Shown: positions 16,610 to 25,341 of the stretch, piece after piece
Position numbering within the stretch: position 1 is the first letter of the stretch
Layout: each line of letters starts with the position of its first letter
Position numbers and translations under genes: made by a program
NCBI GenBank assembly: GCA_050300015.1
Contig: JBNKWZ010000004.1
Location: forward strand, 1-64,000
Origin: CAYZQH01 sp050300015
GTDB lineage: Bacteria > Pseudomonadota > Gammaproteobacteria > Pseudomonadales > Cellvibrionaceae
Direction of reading: 5' to 3'
Length of the DNA stretch: 64,000 nt
Notes under the pieces: model-generated
The model's database searches: none
Told to the model about the DNA's origin: nothing
The model's input: only the letters and a program-made list of their open reading frames with translations

Positions 16610-17368
16610 ATGAATAGATGGTTTTTATCTCTGATCGCGGCAGGATTTATCACGCAATCTAGCCACTATGCGTACGCGGAATCTCATTGCGGACCTGAGG
16701 CGTTGGGCACACTACGCACCCTCACTCTAAAACGCGAGTTTGTCGGTTATGGAAGTGAGCAATATCAACGACTGCCCTTGAGTTCTAGAGAGGTGGTTCT
16801 AACATTCGACGATGGGCCAAATCCAGACACCCTTGATTCTGTGTTAGAAACGCTAGCAGCAGAATGTGTCAAAGCAACCTTTTACATGACAGGGGCCAAC
16901 TTAAATAAGCATCCTGCCCTGGCTCGTCGTGTCGTGGCCGAAGGCCACTCTGTAGGCCTTCACAGCTTTGCTCACCCGCAGTTGCCTTCTATGTCAGAGG
17001 AGGAACAGCTCACCGACCTCAAAAAAGGTTTGCAGGCTTACGGCGACGCATTCGGTACGGAACCAGCGAGTTACCGTTTTCCTTTTTTGGCAGAGACTCC
17101 TACCATTTTAAATGCACTGAAAAACAAGCAGATGACCGTAGCTTCAATGGATTTGGGAATTAAAGATTACTGGCCAAACGATATGCAGGTAGAGGCGCTG
17201 GTGTCCCGTCTTACGCAAAGCCTGGAAACATCCGGCGGTGGAATTCTGCTGATGCATGACGCCAACGCCCCGACGGCGCAAGCACTACCTCAGCTCTTAA
17301 AAACAATTAAAAATCAGGGCTACAAAATTGTGCATATTGACTGGCAGAAAGATCCAGTTACACAATAA
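16610..17368 (+). CDS. Secreted CE4 polysaccharide deacetylase
   Basis: A 252-residue exported enzyme with a signal peptide ending near residue 23 (AYAES). The NodB-homology domain has the catalytic motif LTFDDGP (D67, D68) and the metal histidines in HSFAHP (H118, H122). It also has YRFPF and a C-terminal LLMHDAN. CE4 enzymes remove N- or O-acetyl groups from chitin, peptidoglycan or xylan; the domain is minimal, with no binding module, so the substrate is unclear. GGAAGGA precedes the ATG. It is on the opposite strand to the glycoside hydrolase run but next to it, and may serve acetylated hemicellulose. Confidence 0.85.
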   Translation: MNRWFLSLIAAGFITQSSHYAYAESHCGPEALGTLRTLTLKREFVGYGSEQYQRLPLSSREVVLTFDDGPNPDTLDSVLETLAAECVKATFYMTGANLNKHPALARRVVAEGHSVGLHSFAHPQLPSMSEEEQLTDLKKGLQAYGDAFGTEPASYRFPFLAETPTILNALKNKQMTVASMDLGIKDYWPNDMQVEALVSRLTQSLETSGGGILLMHDANAPTAQALPQLLKTIKNQGYKIVHIDWQKDPVTQ

Positions 17369-17376
17369 TTCGTATT

Positions 17377-17408
17377 ATTAACCCGGCAATCTTTTATCTT
17401 GGGTTAAT
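17377..17408. repeat. Copy A of a 27-base hairpin repeat
   Basis: ATTAACCC and GGGTTAAT form a perfect 8-base inverted repeat around a loop. The segment CCCGGCAATCTTTTAT plus GGGTTAAT matches a copy at 56220-56250 (opposite strand) at about 25 of 27 positions. It begins nine bases after the CE4 stop codon, so it may also act as a terminator-like hairpin. Confidence 0.5.
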
Positions 17409-17686
17409 GAGGTACAAGGACGTGCCGCCATTGGCCGGAATGGCCAGTGCAAGCCCTTAAAATACAAGGAAATTCACATATCTCCACCAGCATTTTATGG
17501 GCGCGCAATTCAATAGAGATGCACATTGAGCTTCGCATGTTCTAACTCAGGCGGTTTGCTTCAAAGCTTCAACGTTCACATTATTACAGGCTATTCGCCA
17601 CAAAACCTCATTGAGGTTCATCATCGCTAGCTGGGGTCGTCAATACGAGGGTTTGCCTCTGTGATAAACCCCGGATAAATTTTTAA

Positions 17687-17721
17687 CGCCAGAGAATTAC
17701 TGTTCGACAGTACCTCTGGCG
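17687..17721 (-). terminator. Terminator-like hairpin after the distal GH74 gene
   Basis: CGCCAGAG and CTCTGGCG form an 8-base stem with a nested 6-base stem TACTGT/ACAGTA around CGA. On the minus strand TTAAAAATTT follows. It lies about 37 bases beyond the GH74 stop and is the likely end of the GH74/CE4 transcript. The T-tract is weak. The rest of the 389-base gap (17369-17757) shows nothing else clear. Confidence 0.55.
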
Positions 17722-17757
17722 ATTGAATCAAAGATTCACAGGCGTACAACCAAAAGA

Positions 17758-19956
17758 CTACGGCGCAGCGGGTTCGCCAAAGACAATACCGCGACCGGCC
17801 GTACTCATGTAGACGCGGCCAAAGACATTCATATCGCCAACGACAAACTCACCATTGGCAGGACCACCGTATTCATGATCATCGTCATTGACTCGGGTCC
17901 AGTTAGTGCCCTCATTAATGGACCGATAAAGACCACGAACACCATTCACATCGCCCCAGATGTAAACCGTTGGATACTCAACGTTAGGTGCGGCTTTACC
18001 TATGCCTACCGCTTTGACAAAACTGGGGCCGTTTATTTGAGTCCAGGTATTTCCACCGTCGGTTGAACGTCGCAAGCCACTATCGTTAAGTGCCAGCCAA
18101 ATATCGCCTTCCCGATGGGGGGCTAAAGCCAAGCGGCTTGCGCCATTGGAGGGAACATCGCTAAGCTTGAAAAAGCTCATACCCTTATCGCTACTTTTCC
18201 AAAAACTACCGGCGGGGTTGTAGGCATAAAAAACATCTTCTTTTTCTGGATCTGCTATGGCACGTGCGTTGTTGATTGCGAGGCCCGTAACCGTCGTCCA
18301 AGTACTACCATTGTTGCTACTACGGTAAGTCGTCGACGAATCTTTCGGCGTATGCAATATGACACTGCCGTCAGCACTCATGCTCAGGTGACCCTTTTCG
18401 CCTTTAAGGTCCGCAGTTTGCGTCCAGCTCTGACCCAAATCGTTGGAGTAATACATTTTGTTCCCCACGCGTACCATGGCATTGGTATTTTTTGCAGCTA
18501 CGGCGAGGCCGGTGGTTGTGCCCATAGAAGGTTTATGGACCGGAGCATATTGGGTCACGTCGTAATGAATAAAACCATCGTAATCACCAATGACCGAAAC
18601 AACAGGGCCATTTTCAATACTGACAAGTTCGAGCGGAACAGTTTCTTCAAGCCCGCGCACCGCGAAAGTCCAGGTGCTTGGTGCCGCATCAATATTGGCA
18701 TTCTTGAACAATCCGTTGCCCGAGGTAACCCAAACTTCATCTGTATTAAAGGGGTTAAATTCAATTGATCCCGCCCAATGAATCGAACGTCCGTCAATCC
18801 ATCCATTGCCGTCATTATCGAGTTGAAAACCGTTGTCTTCGATTAGGTCAGTCCAACTCTGACCTCCGTTGATGGAGATAAAAAAGCGTTCCCCATAGCT
18901 GTTGGGCGCTTGCAACATATAGGTGTTCAGGGTCGACACAATGATTCGTTGCGTATTACTCGGGTCGACAGAAATTCCGCCAAAGGGTCCGGTGCGCCCA
19001 GAAGGTGTAATATTCGTCCACTGATTATTACTCGTATTCAGTTTGTACACAGCACCCGATTGCAGGGGTTCGTTCAAGCTCGCATCCCAATGACCATGAG
19101 GCCCCGATCCATTACCGTAGGTGATGTAGAGAAACCCATCCTCCGACAATTTCGCGCGAATGGGCATTAAGCCTGTTGGCCCACCTGAAATTGCGGTGAA
19201 ACTTGCACCCGCGTCACGAGAGACATAAAGATTCTCGCCATATCGTGAAACGCCTACGTACAGCGTGTCGGCGGCAACAGCGCGGCTATCCAGCTCAACA
19301 AAACTCACGCCGTTCTCGTTTGGCGTCGACTCCACTGGAAATGCGTTTAGCTTACTCCAGCTATCTCCGAAGTCTGTGCTTTTCCACATACCATGCCAGC
19401 GAGTGCCGGTATAGAGAATATTGTTACTGTTGGGATCAACCTGCAGCTTTTCTCCCGTCGCACGACCGAGGCCATTTCCGTGTGCACGGAACTGAGAACT
19501 CACCTCTCGAACGCTAAAAGTCTGACCATAGTCCGTCGACTTGAGTATCGCCGTACGGCCTCCGCTAAAGTAGCTTGTACCCGCCAGGATATAGAGGTTA
19601 TTCGGCTCGGATTCGTCGATCGCCAGAGATTCGACACCCAGATATCCCAAATCTGCTTCCGACACCCAATCCATAAGTGGTATCCAGTGACTCGTTTCTT
19701 TGTCCCAGCGATATGCGCCACCAACATCGGTGCGAGAATAAAGTAGACCGTTTTCGGTTTTGCTCGGGATCACCGCAGATACGTAGCCACCACCACCAAT
19801 GGGCAGGTTATTCCATTCATAGGCCGCCGATCCTAATGTGGGGTCCGGTGTCGGCGTTGGCGTCGGTGACGGCGTTGCACCGCCGTCACCTGAGCTGCCA
19901 CAACCGACTAGAGCCAACGCTAGTAAAGTAAGTAAGACTATCCAATGTTTTTTCAT
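17758..19956 (-). CDS. GH74 xyloglucanase lipoprotein (short linker)
   Basis: A 732-residue secreted lipoprotein that should cut the beta-1,4-glucan backbone of xyloglucan. The lipobox is LVGC (C19), followed by a short Pro-Thr linker (about 29-40). The GH74 double seven-bladed propeller fills the rest, with repeated blades such as STDYGQTF and SSDKGMSF. The two catalytic aspartates fall in RTDVGG (D77) and GDYDGF (D458), at the positions known for GH74. There is no carbohydrate-binding module. It lies 54 bases downstream of the CE4 lipoprotein, so the two form an operon. Whether it is endo-acting or exo-processive cannot be told from sequence alone. Confidence 0.92.
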   Translation of the reverse strand: MKKHWIVLLTLLALALVGCGSSGDGGATPSPTPTPTPDPTLGSAAYEWNNLPIGGGGYVSAVIPSKTENGLLYSRTDVGGAYRWDKETSHWIPLMDWVSEADLGYLGVESLAIDESEPNNLYILAGTSYFSGGRTAILKSTDYGQTFSVREVSSQFRAHGNGLGRATGEKLQVDPNSNNILYTGTRWHGMWKSTDFGDSWSKLNAFPVESTPNENGVSFVELDSRAVAADTLYVGVSRYGENLYVSRDAGASFTAISGGPTGLMPIRAKLSEDGFLYITYGNGSGPHGHWDASLNEPLQSGAVYKLNTSNNQWTNITPSGRTGPFGGISVDPSNTQRIIVSTLNTYMLQAPNSYGERFFISINGGQSWTDLIEDNGFQLDNDGNGWIDGRSIHWAGSIEFNPFNTDEVWVTSGNGLFKNANIDAAPSTWTFAVRGLEETVPLELVSIENGPVVSVIGDYDGFIHYDVTQYAPVHKPSMGTTTGLAVAAKNTNAMVRVGNKMYYSNDLGQSWTQTADLKGEKGHLSMSADGSVILHTPKDSSTTYRSSNNGSTWTTVTGLAINNARAIADPEKEDVFYAYNPAGSFWKSSDKGMSFFKLSDVPSNGASRLALAPHREGDIWLALNDSGLRRSTDGGNTWTQINGPSFVKAVGIGKAAPNVEYPTVYIWGDVNGVRGLYRSINEGTNWTRVNDDDHEYGGPANGEFVVGDMNVFGRVYMSTAGRGIVFGEPAAP

Positions 19957-20010
19957 GTCGACTTAACTCGGAGAAACTCTAAATTTGAAAATCATCTTTG
20001 TATCTCAACC

Positions 20011-21564
20011 TCAGGGCGCACCACTTGATAATTCAAGTGTCGCAACATCAAATGAGATTGTATAAATGCCCTCTGCGTCTGGTTGAATCGAGACACCATT
20101 TTGTAAAAGCTGGTAGGAGCCCCCATTGTCGATCTTCACCTTCAAAGTAATACCACTGGGAAAGAATTCAGGCACGTCCCAGCTGTAACGTGTGCCATCT
20201 GCAGTTGCGTTTGGCTCGAGATTCTCGATGATTTGTTGCGCTCTCCAGTAGCTGCTTACGGTGCCGTAAGGCGCAATCCAAATACGAGAACGATTGGCGT
20301 CCAAATAGTTGAGCACTGAATTTAATTGCTCCAACGGAAGGCTGGTGTAAGGGATATCACCCACACCATGTATACCAAATACTGTCCACGCCTTATCACT
20401 GATGGCGTCATCGATCCAAGCTTTATAATCTTTTTCGAAGGTTCCCTCGTTCGAAGTAAACAGGCAAGAGATGTTCATCCAATCTGGTTGGTACGAGGCT
20501 TTCATTCTGAAGTTACCATCCGGGCCCCACCCTCCTCTTGCTGAAACATGTGTGTCTGTCAGGTACTTCACGAGGTAGGGGTCATTGTCCGTGTACGGAT
20601 AGGCATAGCTGTAAACGTTCGTGTCCAACGCTTGCGCCATGTCCGTTTGAGCTGCGACGGTTTCGTCATAGCCCAAGACATCATCAAAAGTTCTTTCATT
20701 GCTCTTGGTTGGGCTGTCGCTGGGTTGATAGTGATGCTTGGAGTGGTTTCCAATTTCATGCCCACTTGCAGCAAGGGCTTTCCAGTCATCTTTTCGACTG
20801 CCTGTAATCGCTGGCTCGTTAATAAAAAATGTGCCGTCTATATCCAGCGCATCCAATGCGGGAACAGCCACATCAAGATGAGAATCGACCCCATCGTCAA
20901 AGGTAAGTGATATTGCCGACTGAGACCCATTCCATGGCATAACGGTTATTTGGGGGCCAGTGTATGGCGCTACAAATGAAAACTGTACGCTGTTAATGTA
21001 GAAGGTAGTATCAACACCACATCCACCACAGGTAAAGGTGATGGATGTCCATTTGGTAAAATCCACCTCGGTCATCGCAGATATATCAATGGCAACCTGT
21101 TTCCAGGTAGCATCAGCGGGCATCCGTGTAGTGGTGGCGCTGTTATTAGTGCCGTCACTTAAACCAATAGACAGCGTTTCAGAGCCCGATTCACTCTTTA
21201 CCCAAAAAGCCAAAGTGTTATAAGCAGAAACATCATGTGCACTCCAGTCCGAGTAAAACACCCCGTTCCAGCCGGTGTCAGAAACAACAAATTTTTGAGA
21301 GACTTTATCGCTACCTTCCGGCACCACGGCAGACTCACTGCTCGCAGACAGGTTGTCACTGTTATTACTGTAGCTCACAGAATAGGGGGTAACTGACACT
21401 GGTGGAGGCGTTGTTGGTGTCGTTGGTGTCGTTGGTGTCGTTGGTGTTGTTGGCGTCGTTGGTGTTGTTGGCATCGTCGTTGGCTCTTTCATGGTGCCTG
21501 AGCCGCAACTGACCACTGTCAACATTAATAAAGCCATCATCACTAAAAGAGCTTTTCTCATCAC
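20011..21564 (-). CDS. CE4 deacetylase lipoprotein with CBM-like domain
   Basis: A 517-residue lipoprotein (VVSC lipobox, C20). Residues 29-53 are a Pro-Thr-Thr repeat linker, coded by a 9-base DNA repeat. Residues about 58-200 are a beta-sandwich like CBM11/CIA30-type modules (DVSAYNTLAFWVK at 111-123). Residues about 212-400 are a NodB-homology deacetylase: SLTFDDG (D223, D224) and HEIGNHSKHH (H274, H278). A short beta-domain ends the protein. The metal triad is intact. It sits between two GH74 genes, so removal of acetyl groups from xyloglucan side chains is an attractive guess. CE4 enzymes on chitin or xylan are the known alternatives. Confidence 0.85.
   Translation of the reverse strand: MMRKALLVMMALLMLTVVSCGSGTMKEPTTMPTTPTTPTTPTTPTTPTTPTTPPPVSVTPYSVSYSNNSDNLSASSESAVVPEGSDKVSQKFVVSDTGWNGVFYSDWSAHDVSAYNTLAFWVKSESGSETLSIGLSDGTNNSATTTRMPADATWKQVAIDISAMTEVDFTKWTSITFTCGGCGVDTTFYINSVQFSFVAPYTGPQITVMPWNGSQSAISLTFDDGVDSHLDVAVPALDALDIDGTFFINEPAITGSRKDDWKALAASGHEIGNHSKHHYQPSDSPTKSNERTFDDVLGYDETVAAQTDMAQALDTNVYSYAYPYTDNDPYLVKYLTDTHVSARGGWGPDGNFRMKASYQPDWMNISCLFTSNEGTFEKDYKAWIDDAISDKAWTVFGIHGVGDIPYTSLPLEQLNSVLNYLDANRSRIWIAPYGTVSSYWRAQQIIENLEPNATADGTRYSWDVPEFFPSGITLKVKIDNGGSYQLLQNGVSIQPDAEGIYTISFDVATLELSSGAP
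21412..21478. repeat. Nine-base tandem repeat coding a Pro-Thr-Thr linker
   Basis: GTTGGTGTC-type units repeat about seven times inside the CE4 lipoprotein gene, coding the linker at residues 30-53. Unit sequence drifts at single bases (GTTGGTGTT, GTTGGCGTC). Such repeats can change in number by slippage and alter linker length in frame. Confidence 0.75.
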
Positions 21565-22132
21565 AAATATTTCTCGTATACGTTTAAAAAAAAATCAATT
21601 TCACACCCGAAACCCACAATAATCACGGGCCAAATAAGCATAATTTTTTTGTTGCCAAGCGTTGATGTATCAGGGCGTCACACAACGAATGCCTTGCATT
21701 GCTCAAAAGTCCTTTTAATGTCCGGGTCGCTGGAATTTAAGGTGGCTTTCCCTGCAGCCGGGCCAATGCAGATAGCCATTACTCCAGAGATCGTCATCCA
21801 TGCTGAATATTTTGGCCTAGGGCCCAGGTGCTTTAGTTTGAGGAAAAACTGCCAACACCAAACCAAGCGAAGATTATCAGCCGAATATTTTCTATTTCGT
21901 AGCGCTGATTTTTAGTACTCGCAACACGATACAGAGGTCATTCCTTGCATCAGCCTGAACGGGAGGCCCTCAAAATACTGGCGTTAATGTGTGAATCACC
22001 TCGTATTTTAAAGGCATTCATTGACGTCAAAGCAATGAAGAGGCATCCGTGCCCCAACCCTTCACCCGACGATTACTCCTACCGGATGAATAGCTGGAGC
22101 GTTGTTACCACTATATGCGGGTTAAATAGGTA
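21565..22132. other. 568-base intergenic region with no gene seen
   Basis: Upstream of the CE4 lipoprotein and downstream of the second GH74 gene. A run of nine A residues lies near 21587-21595. No conserved frame, tRNA or clear terminator was found. It probably holds the promoter of the CE4-GH74 pair. Confidence 0.35.
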
Positions 22133-24613
22133 TTACTTGTTGTAAAAAATACCACGGCCAGTCCCAGCAAAATAAACTCGGCCATAAACCTTGTTGTCGG
22201 CGGCCAGTCGACCCATACCACCATACTGGTGATCATCGTCATTAATTCGCTCCCAATTCACACCCATATCATCCGAGCGGTACAAGCCCCATTGGCCATT
22301 AATAACACCGATAAGATAAACTGCAGCCGAATACGCTGAGCCATCAGCGGCTTTACCCACAGCAATACTTGTAGCGCCATAGACATCAGGCCATTGGTTC
22401 GCACCGTAAATGGATGCCGTGACCGCAAGCTTTGTCCAGTTCACACCGTGATTCGTGGAGTGGAACACACTGTGACCATCGACCAACCAAATATCACCTT
22501 CTGCATTTGGGTTAACGGCAATGGATGTGCTGTCCCAGCCATTGGGGCTCGCGTCAAAATTAACGTCTGTACTTTTGGTAAAGGTTTTACCGCCATCTGT
22601 TGAGTAATAGAACTTACCAGGTGTTCCCCACCAAGCCCCACCGAAGTCGTAGGCATACACCATATTCGGATTCTTACGATCCGCCGCCACATGGTAACCG
22701 GTGGTAGCACTATTCACTGACGCCGCTACGGGCAGGTCAGTTGCGTGCCAAGTGTTGCCACTATCGTTGGAGTAGTAGGGCTTTGTTTTGGCTACTGACC
22801 ATATGAGGTTATTGGGTGAAGTCACCGCAATGTTATTAGGGTTGGACAAACCTTCACCTGCCACTACACCCTCTGGCAATGAACCAAAAGCTGTCCAGGT
22901 CAACCCATTGTCTCGTGAGTAGCGGGCCGCTGGAGCATTAGCCCCAAAAGCCCAATGCCTGGTGCCGATAGTTGCTATGTACGATGGGTCGGACCAAGCC
23001 ATATCCCCACTGACCCCGTTGGCAAATTTCAGGTCACCCGTCGGCGTACGGGTTGGCTCGGTGGTTAAATCTGTATGCACCCAAGTTCCGATATCGCCCG
23101 ATGCGTTCAAAAGTGTGTAGGACGCGCTTGGCGGTGGAGTGGTGAGGTCGAGGGTGGCGGTTTCCTCAAGATTTTCCACCATTTTATTCCAGGTCGGATT
23201 CGCATCAGTTGCGTTGTACGTCTCCCACGGGCCACCGCCAGTCACATGCATAACGTGATCGGGATTAAAGGGGTCTATCTCGACGTCATCAATCCAGCCC
23301 GAGACTTCTTCGTTAGGTGTATGGGGTTTGCCGTTGGAAATCTCTCTCCAAGTGACGCCGGCGTTTTCGGAGAACTCAACGACAGGCTTATCTGCCCATG
23401 TACCCCAAGTGCCACTGATACCCAGTGCGATTCTGGTATTGCTGCCTGTGCCATAAACCGAAAGACCTGAATAGCCAGCATTGACGCCTGCAACGGGATC
23501 CCTTTTGCGCAGTAAATCCCAGTTGTTACCGTCAAAGCGGTAAAGCCGTCCAGGACCAGAGGCGCCAGGACCTATGCTTCCCGTAAAGATAAAATAGAGG
23601 TTTGCATCATCTGAGCGCACTACGTGCGGGATATAGTAATCGGTACTGTCACCATCCAGGGGTGTGCTTACACCCTGCCAAGTAGCCCCGCCATCCGTCG
23701 AGCGATAAATCATTTTGTCAAGACCTGCTGCATTGGCATAGGTAGGGCCCACGCCAACATAAATGGTTTGGGTTGCCGATCCGCTACCCATAGTGCTGGT
23801 ATCGAACACAACAAACTCAATACCCGCAGGCATGGGATCTCCCCAGCCAACTGACATTACAGCAGAAGACAGGCTAGTCACCTGAGCCCAGTTCAGGCCT
23901 CTATCCGTCGATTTCCACAACCCTGCAGTGCGTGAGCCATAGAACAGTGTCGACGGCAGGTTTGGGTCTACCATCATGCGTTCGCCGATGGCACGCCCAT
24001 CGTTGTTGGCTCCCACCGGGAAAGGCAATTCGGCATGGGCCCAACTGTCGCCACGATCCGTAGAAATATAGATACGCCCGTTACCATTCGGAACATACAG
24101 CCCCGTGCTCATATAAATCCGAAAATCGTCATTGGGATCGAGCGCTACGCTTTCCGCACCAATGTGATAACCCTCGGTTACATCAAAATTGTCAGTGATG
24201 GCCTCCCAACCTGAGGCATTCCTATCCCAGCGATAAACCCCGCCGATATCGGTACGCGCGTAGTAAACATCGATTGCATTTGGGTGAAAAATCAACCCAG
24301 GTACATAGCCATGCCCGCCAATTTTGACATTCGTCCAGTTGTTACTGACTGGGGTAGACCCAGAGCTGGAGCTGGAGCTCGAACTAGAGCTGCTAGAACT
24401 CGAGCTGGAGCTGGAGCTGGAACTGGAGCTAGAGCTGGAGCTGGAACTCGAACTACTAGAGCTGGAGCTGCTAGTGCTAGAGCTGCTAGAACTCGAACTC
24501 GAGCTGGAGCTGGAGCTGGAACTAGAGCTAGAACTACTTACAGGGCCCCCGCCCCCGCAGCCAACCAATACTGCGGTCATCGTAGACAGCAACAAAATTA
24601 GGACTCTGATCAT
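22133..24613 (-). CDS. GH74 xyloglucanase lipoprotein (polyserine linker)
   Basis: An 826-residue secreted lipoprotein (lipobox LVGC, C19). Residues about 26-85 are almost pure serine, the polyserine linker typical of Cellvibrionaceae polysaccharidases. The GH74 catalytic fold follows (IGGHGYVPGLIFHP, then ARTDIGGVYRWD with the first catalytic Asp; GDIGTW carries the second). Propeller repeats such as STDRGDSWAH and STDGGKTF are clear. It is a distant paralogue of the GH74 at 17758-19956, about 95 residues longer mainly because of the linker. It may differ in cleavage mode or in surface placement. It has 568 and 728 bases of flanking DNA, so it is probably its own transcription unit. Confidence 0.93.
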   Translation of the reverse strand: MIRVLILLLSTMTAVLVGCGGGGPVSSSSSSSSSSSSSSSSSSSSSTSSSSSSSSSSSSSSSSSSSSSSSSSSSSSSSSSSSSSGSTPVSNNWTNVKIGGHGYVPGLIFHPNAIDVYYARTDIGGVYRWDRNASGWEAITDNFDVTEGYHIGAESVALDPNDDFRIYMSTGLYVPNGNGRIYISTDRGDSWAHAELPFPVGANNDGRAIGERMMVDPNLPSTLFYGSRTAGLWKSTDRGLNWAQVTSLSSAVMSVGWGDPMPAGIEFVVFDTSTMGSGSATQTIYVGVGPTYANAAGLDKMIYRSTDGGATWQGVSTPLDGDSTDYYIPHVVRSDDANLYFIFTGSIGPGASGPGRLYRFDGNNWDLLRKRDPVAGVNAGYSGLSVYGTGSNTRIALGISGTWGTWADKPVVEFSENAGVTWREISNGKPHTPNEEVSGWIDDVEIDPFNPDHVMHVTGGGPWETYNATDANPTWNKMVENLEETATLDLTTPPPSASYTLLNASGDIGTWVHTDLTTEPTRTPTGDLKFANGVSGDMAWSDPSYIATIGTRHWAFGANAPAARYSRDNGLTWTAFGSLPEGVVAGEGLSNPNNIAVTSPNNLIWSVAKTKPYYSNDSGNTWHATDLPVAASVNSATTGYHVAADRKNPNMVYAYDFGGAWWGTPGKFYYSTDGGKTFTKSTDVNFDASPNGWDSTSIAVNPNAEGDIWLVDGHSVFHSTNHGVNWTKLAVTASIYGANQWPDVYGATSIAVGKAADGSAYSAAVYLIGVINGQWGLYRSDDMGVNWERINDDDHQYGGMGRLAADNKVYGRVYFAGTGRGIFYNK
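24361..24540. repeat. Low-complexity polyserine-coding tract
   Basis: About 180 bases inside the second GH74 gene made of mixed serine codons; on the plus strand these read as repeats of GAGCTGGAGCTG and GAACTCGAGCTG. The codon mix (AGC, AGT, TCT, TCG, TCC) rather than one codon suggests selection for serine content while limiting slippage. Plus-strand frames across it are artefacts. Confidence 0.85.
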
Positions 24614-25341
24614 GATATTTACTACTCCGATTTTTGAGACACTGTCGGCGTTGACCTTTGCCTAAGGCCCTAGCCAATTTAATAGGTTTAATCTTGCAAC
24701 CTAGCCATTTACCTACCCGTTACAGCTACTCTGCTAGTAATGATAGCGCCGCCTTCCATCAAGGACGAATGCCAAATATTTGTCACTCTGTCTCACCAGC
24801 TATTTTCCACAAGGCGATGAAGAATAACGGCCATACTGCATACTCAATAGGTGTGACTATGTAGGTGTGACTATGAAAGATCGCTGAGATTCATAAGATC
24901 TACCTTCACTTATTCTTGTTTTCGACCAATGGCTAACCAGCGTAAGTCCAGAGGCATCAGACTTGGGGTACAGCATAAACCACTCATCCATCGAACCAGC
25001 TTAATGGTCTCATCGGTACACAAGTAATATTTTCAGCATCAAAAATAGAAATTTTGCACAACCAAGAGGTTTTTCTAATGTATTCTACAGTTGTCTTGGG
25101 AAGGGAAGCGTGGTTTTAACGCGGCCGCAGTGGCGATATAACCAACAGGTTGAATTTGTTGGATTTCTATTCCTTCAGGCATTCCAATTAAAAAAACCAC
25201 ATATTGATGCCTTCTCGGCCGGTGCGAGAAGTAGATCACACTTATCTCGAATGAGACCCAGCGCAGGTCACCAACCCGCGGGCAACTTCTACTCAATACG
25301 CAACGGGTTAGCACGCCTTAACTAAGAGCAAGCGATCAATC
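24614..25341. other. 728-base intergenic region with no gene seen
   Basis: Between the second GH74 gene (left, starts at 24613) and the end of the GH29 gene (right). Tandem AGGTGTGACTATG occurs twice near 24849-24873. A short minus-strand frame (25075-25314) has no family resemblance. The region should contain the promoter of the GH74 gene; I could not assign it. Confidence 0.35.

Noticed and set aside
21412..21478. Nine-base repeats as a possible CRISPR or satellite
   Set aside because: Units are adjacent with no spacers and keep the reading frame of a Pro-Thr-Thr linker.
24284..24665. Two plus-strand frames across the polyserine tract
   Set aside because: They read the serine codons as Glu-Leu or Arg-Ala repeats; the minus-strand GH74 gene explains the DNA.
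25075..25314. 79-codon frame downstream of GH29
   Set aside because: No family resemblance, no ribosome site and no neighbour logic.
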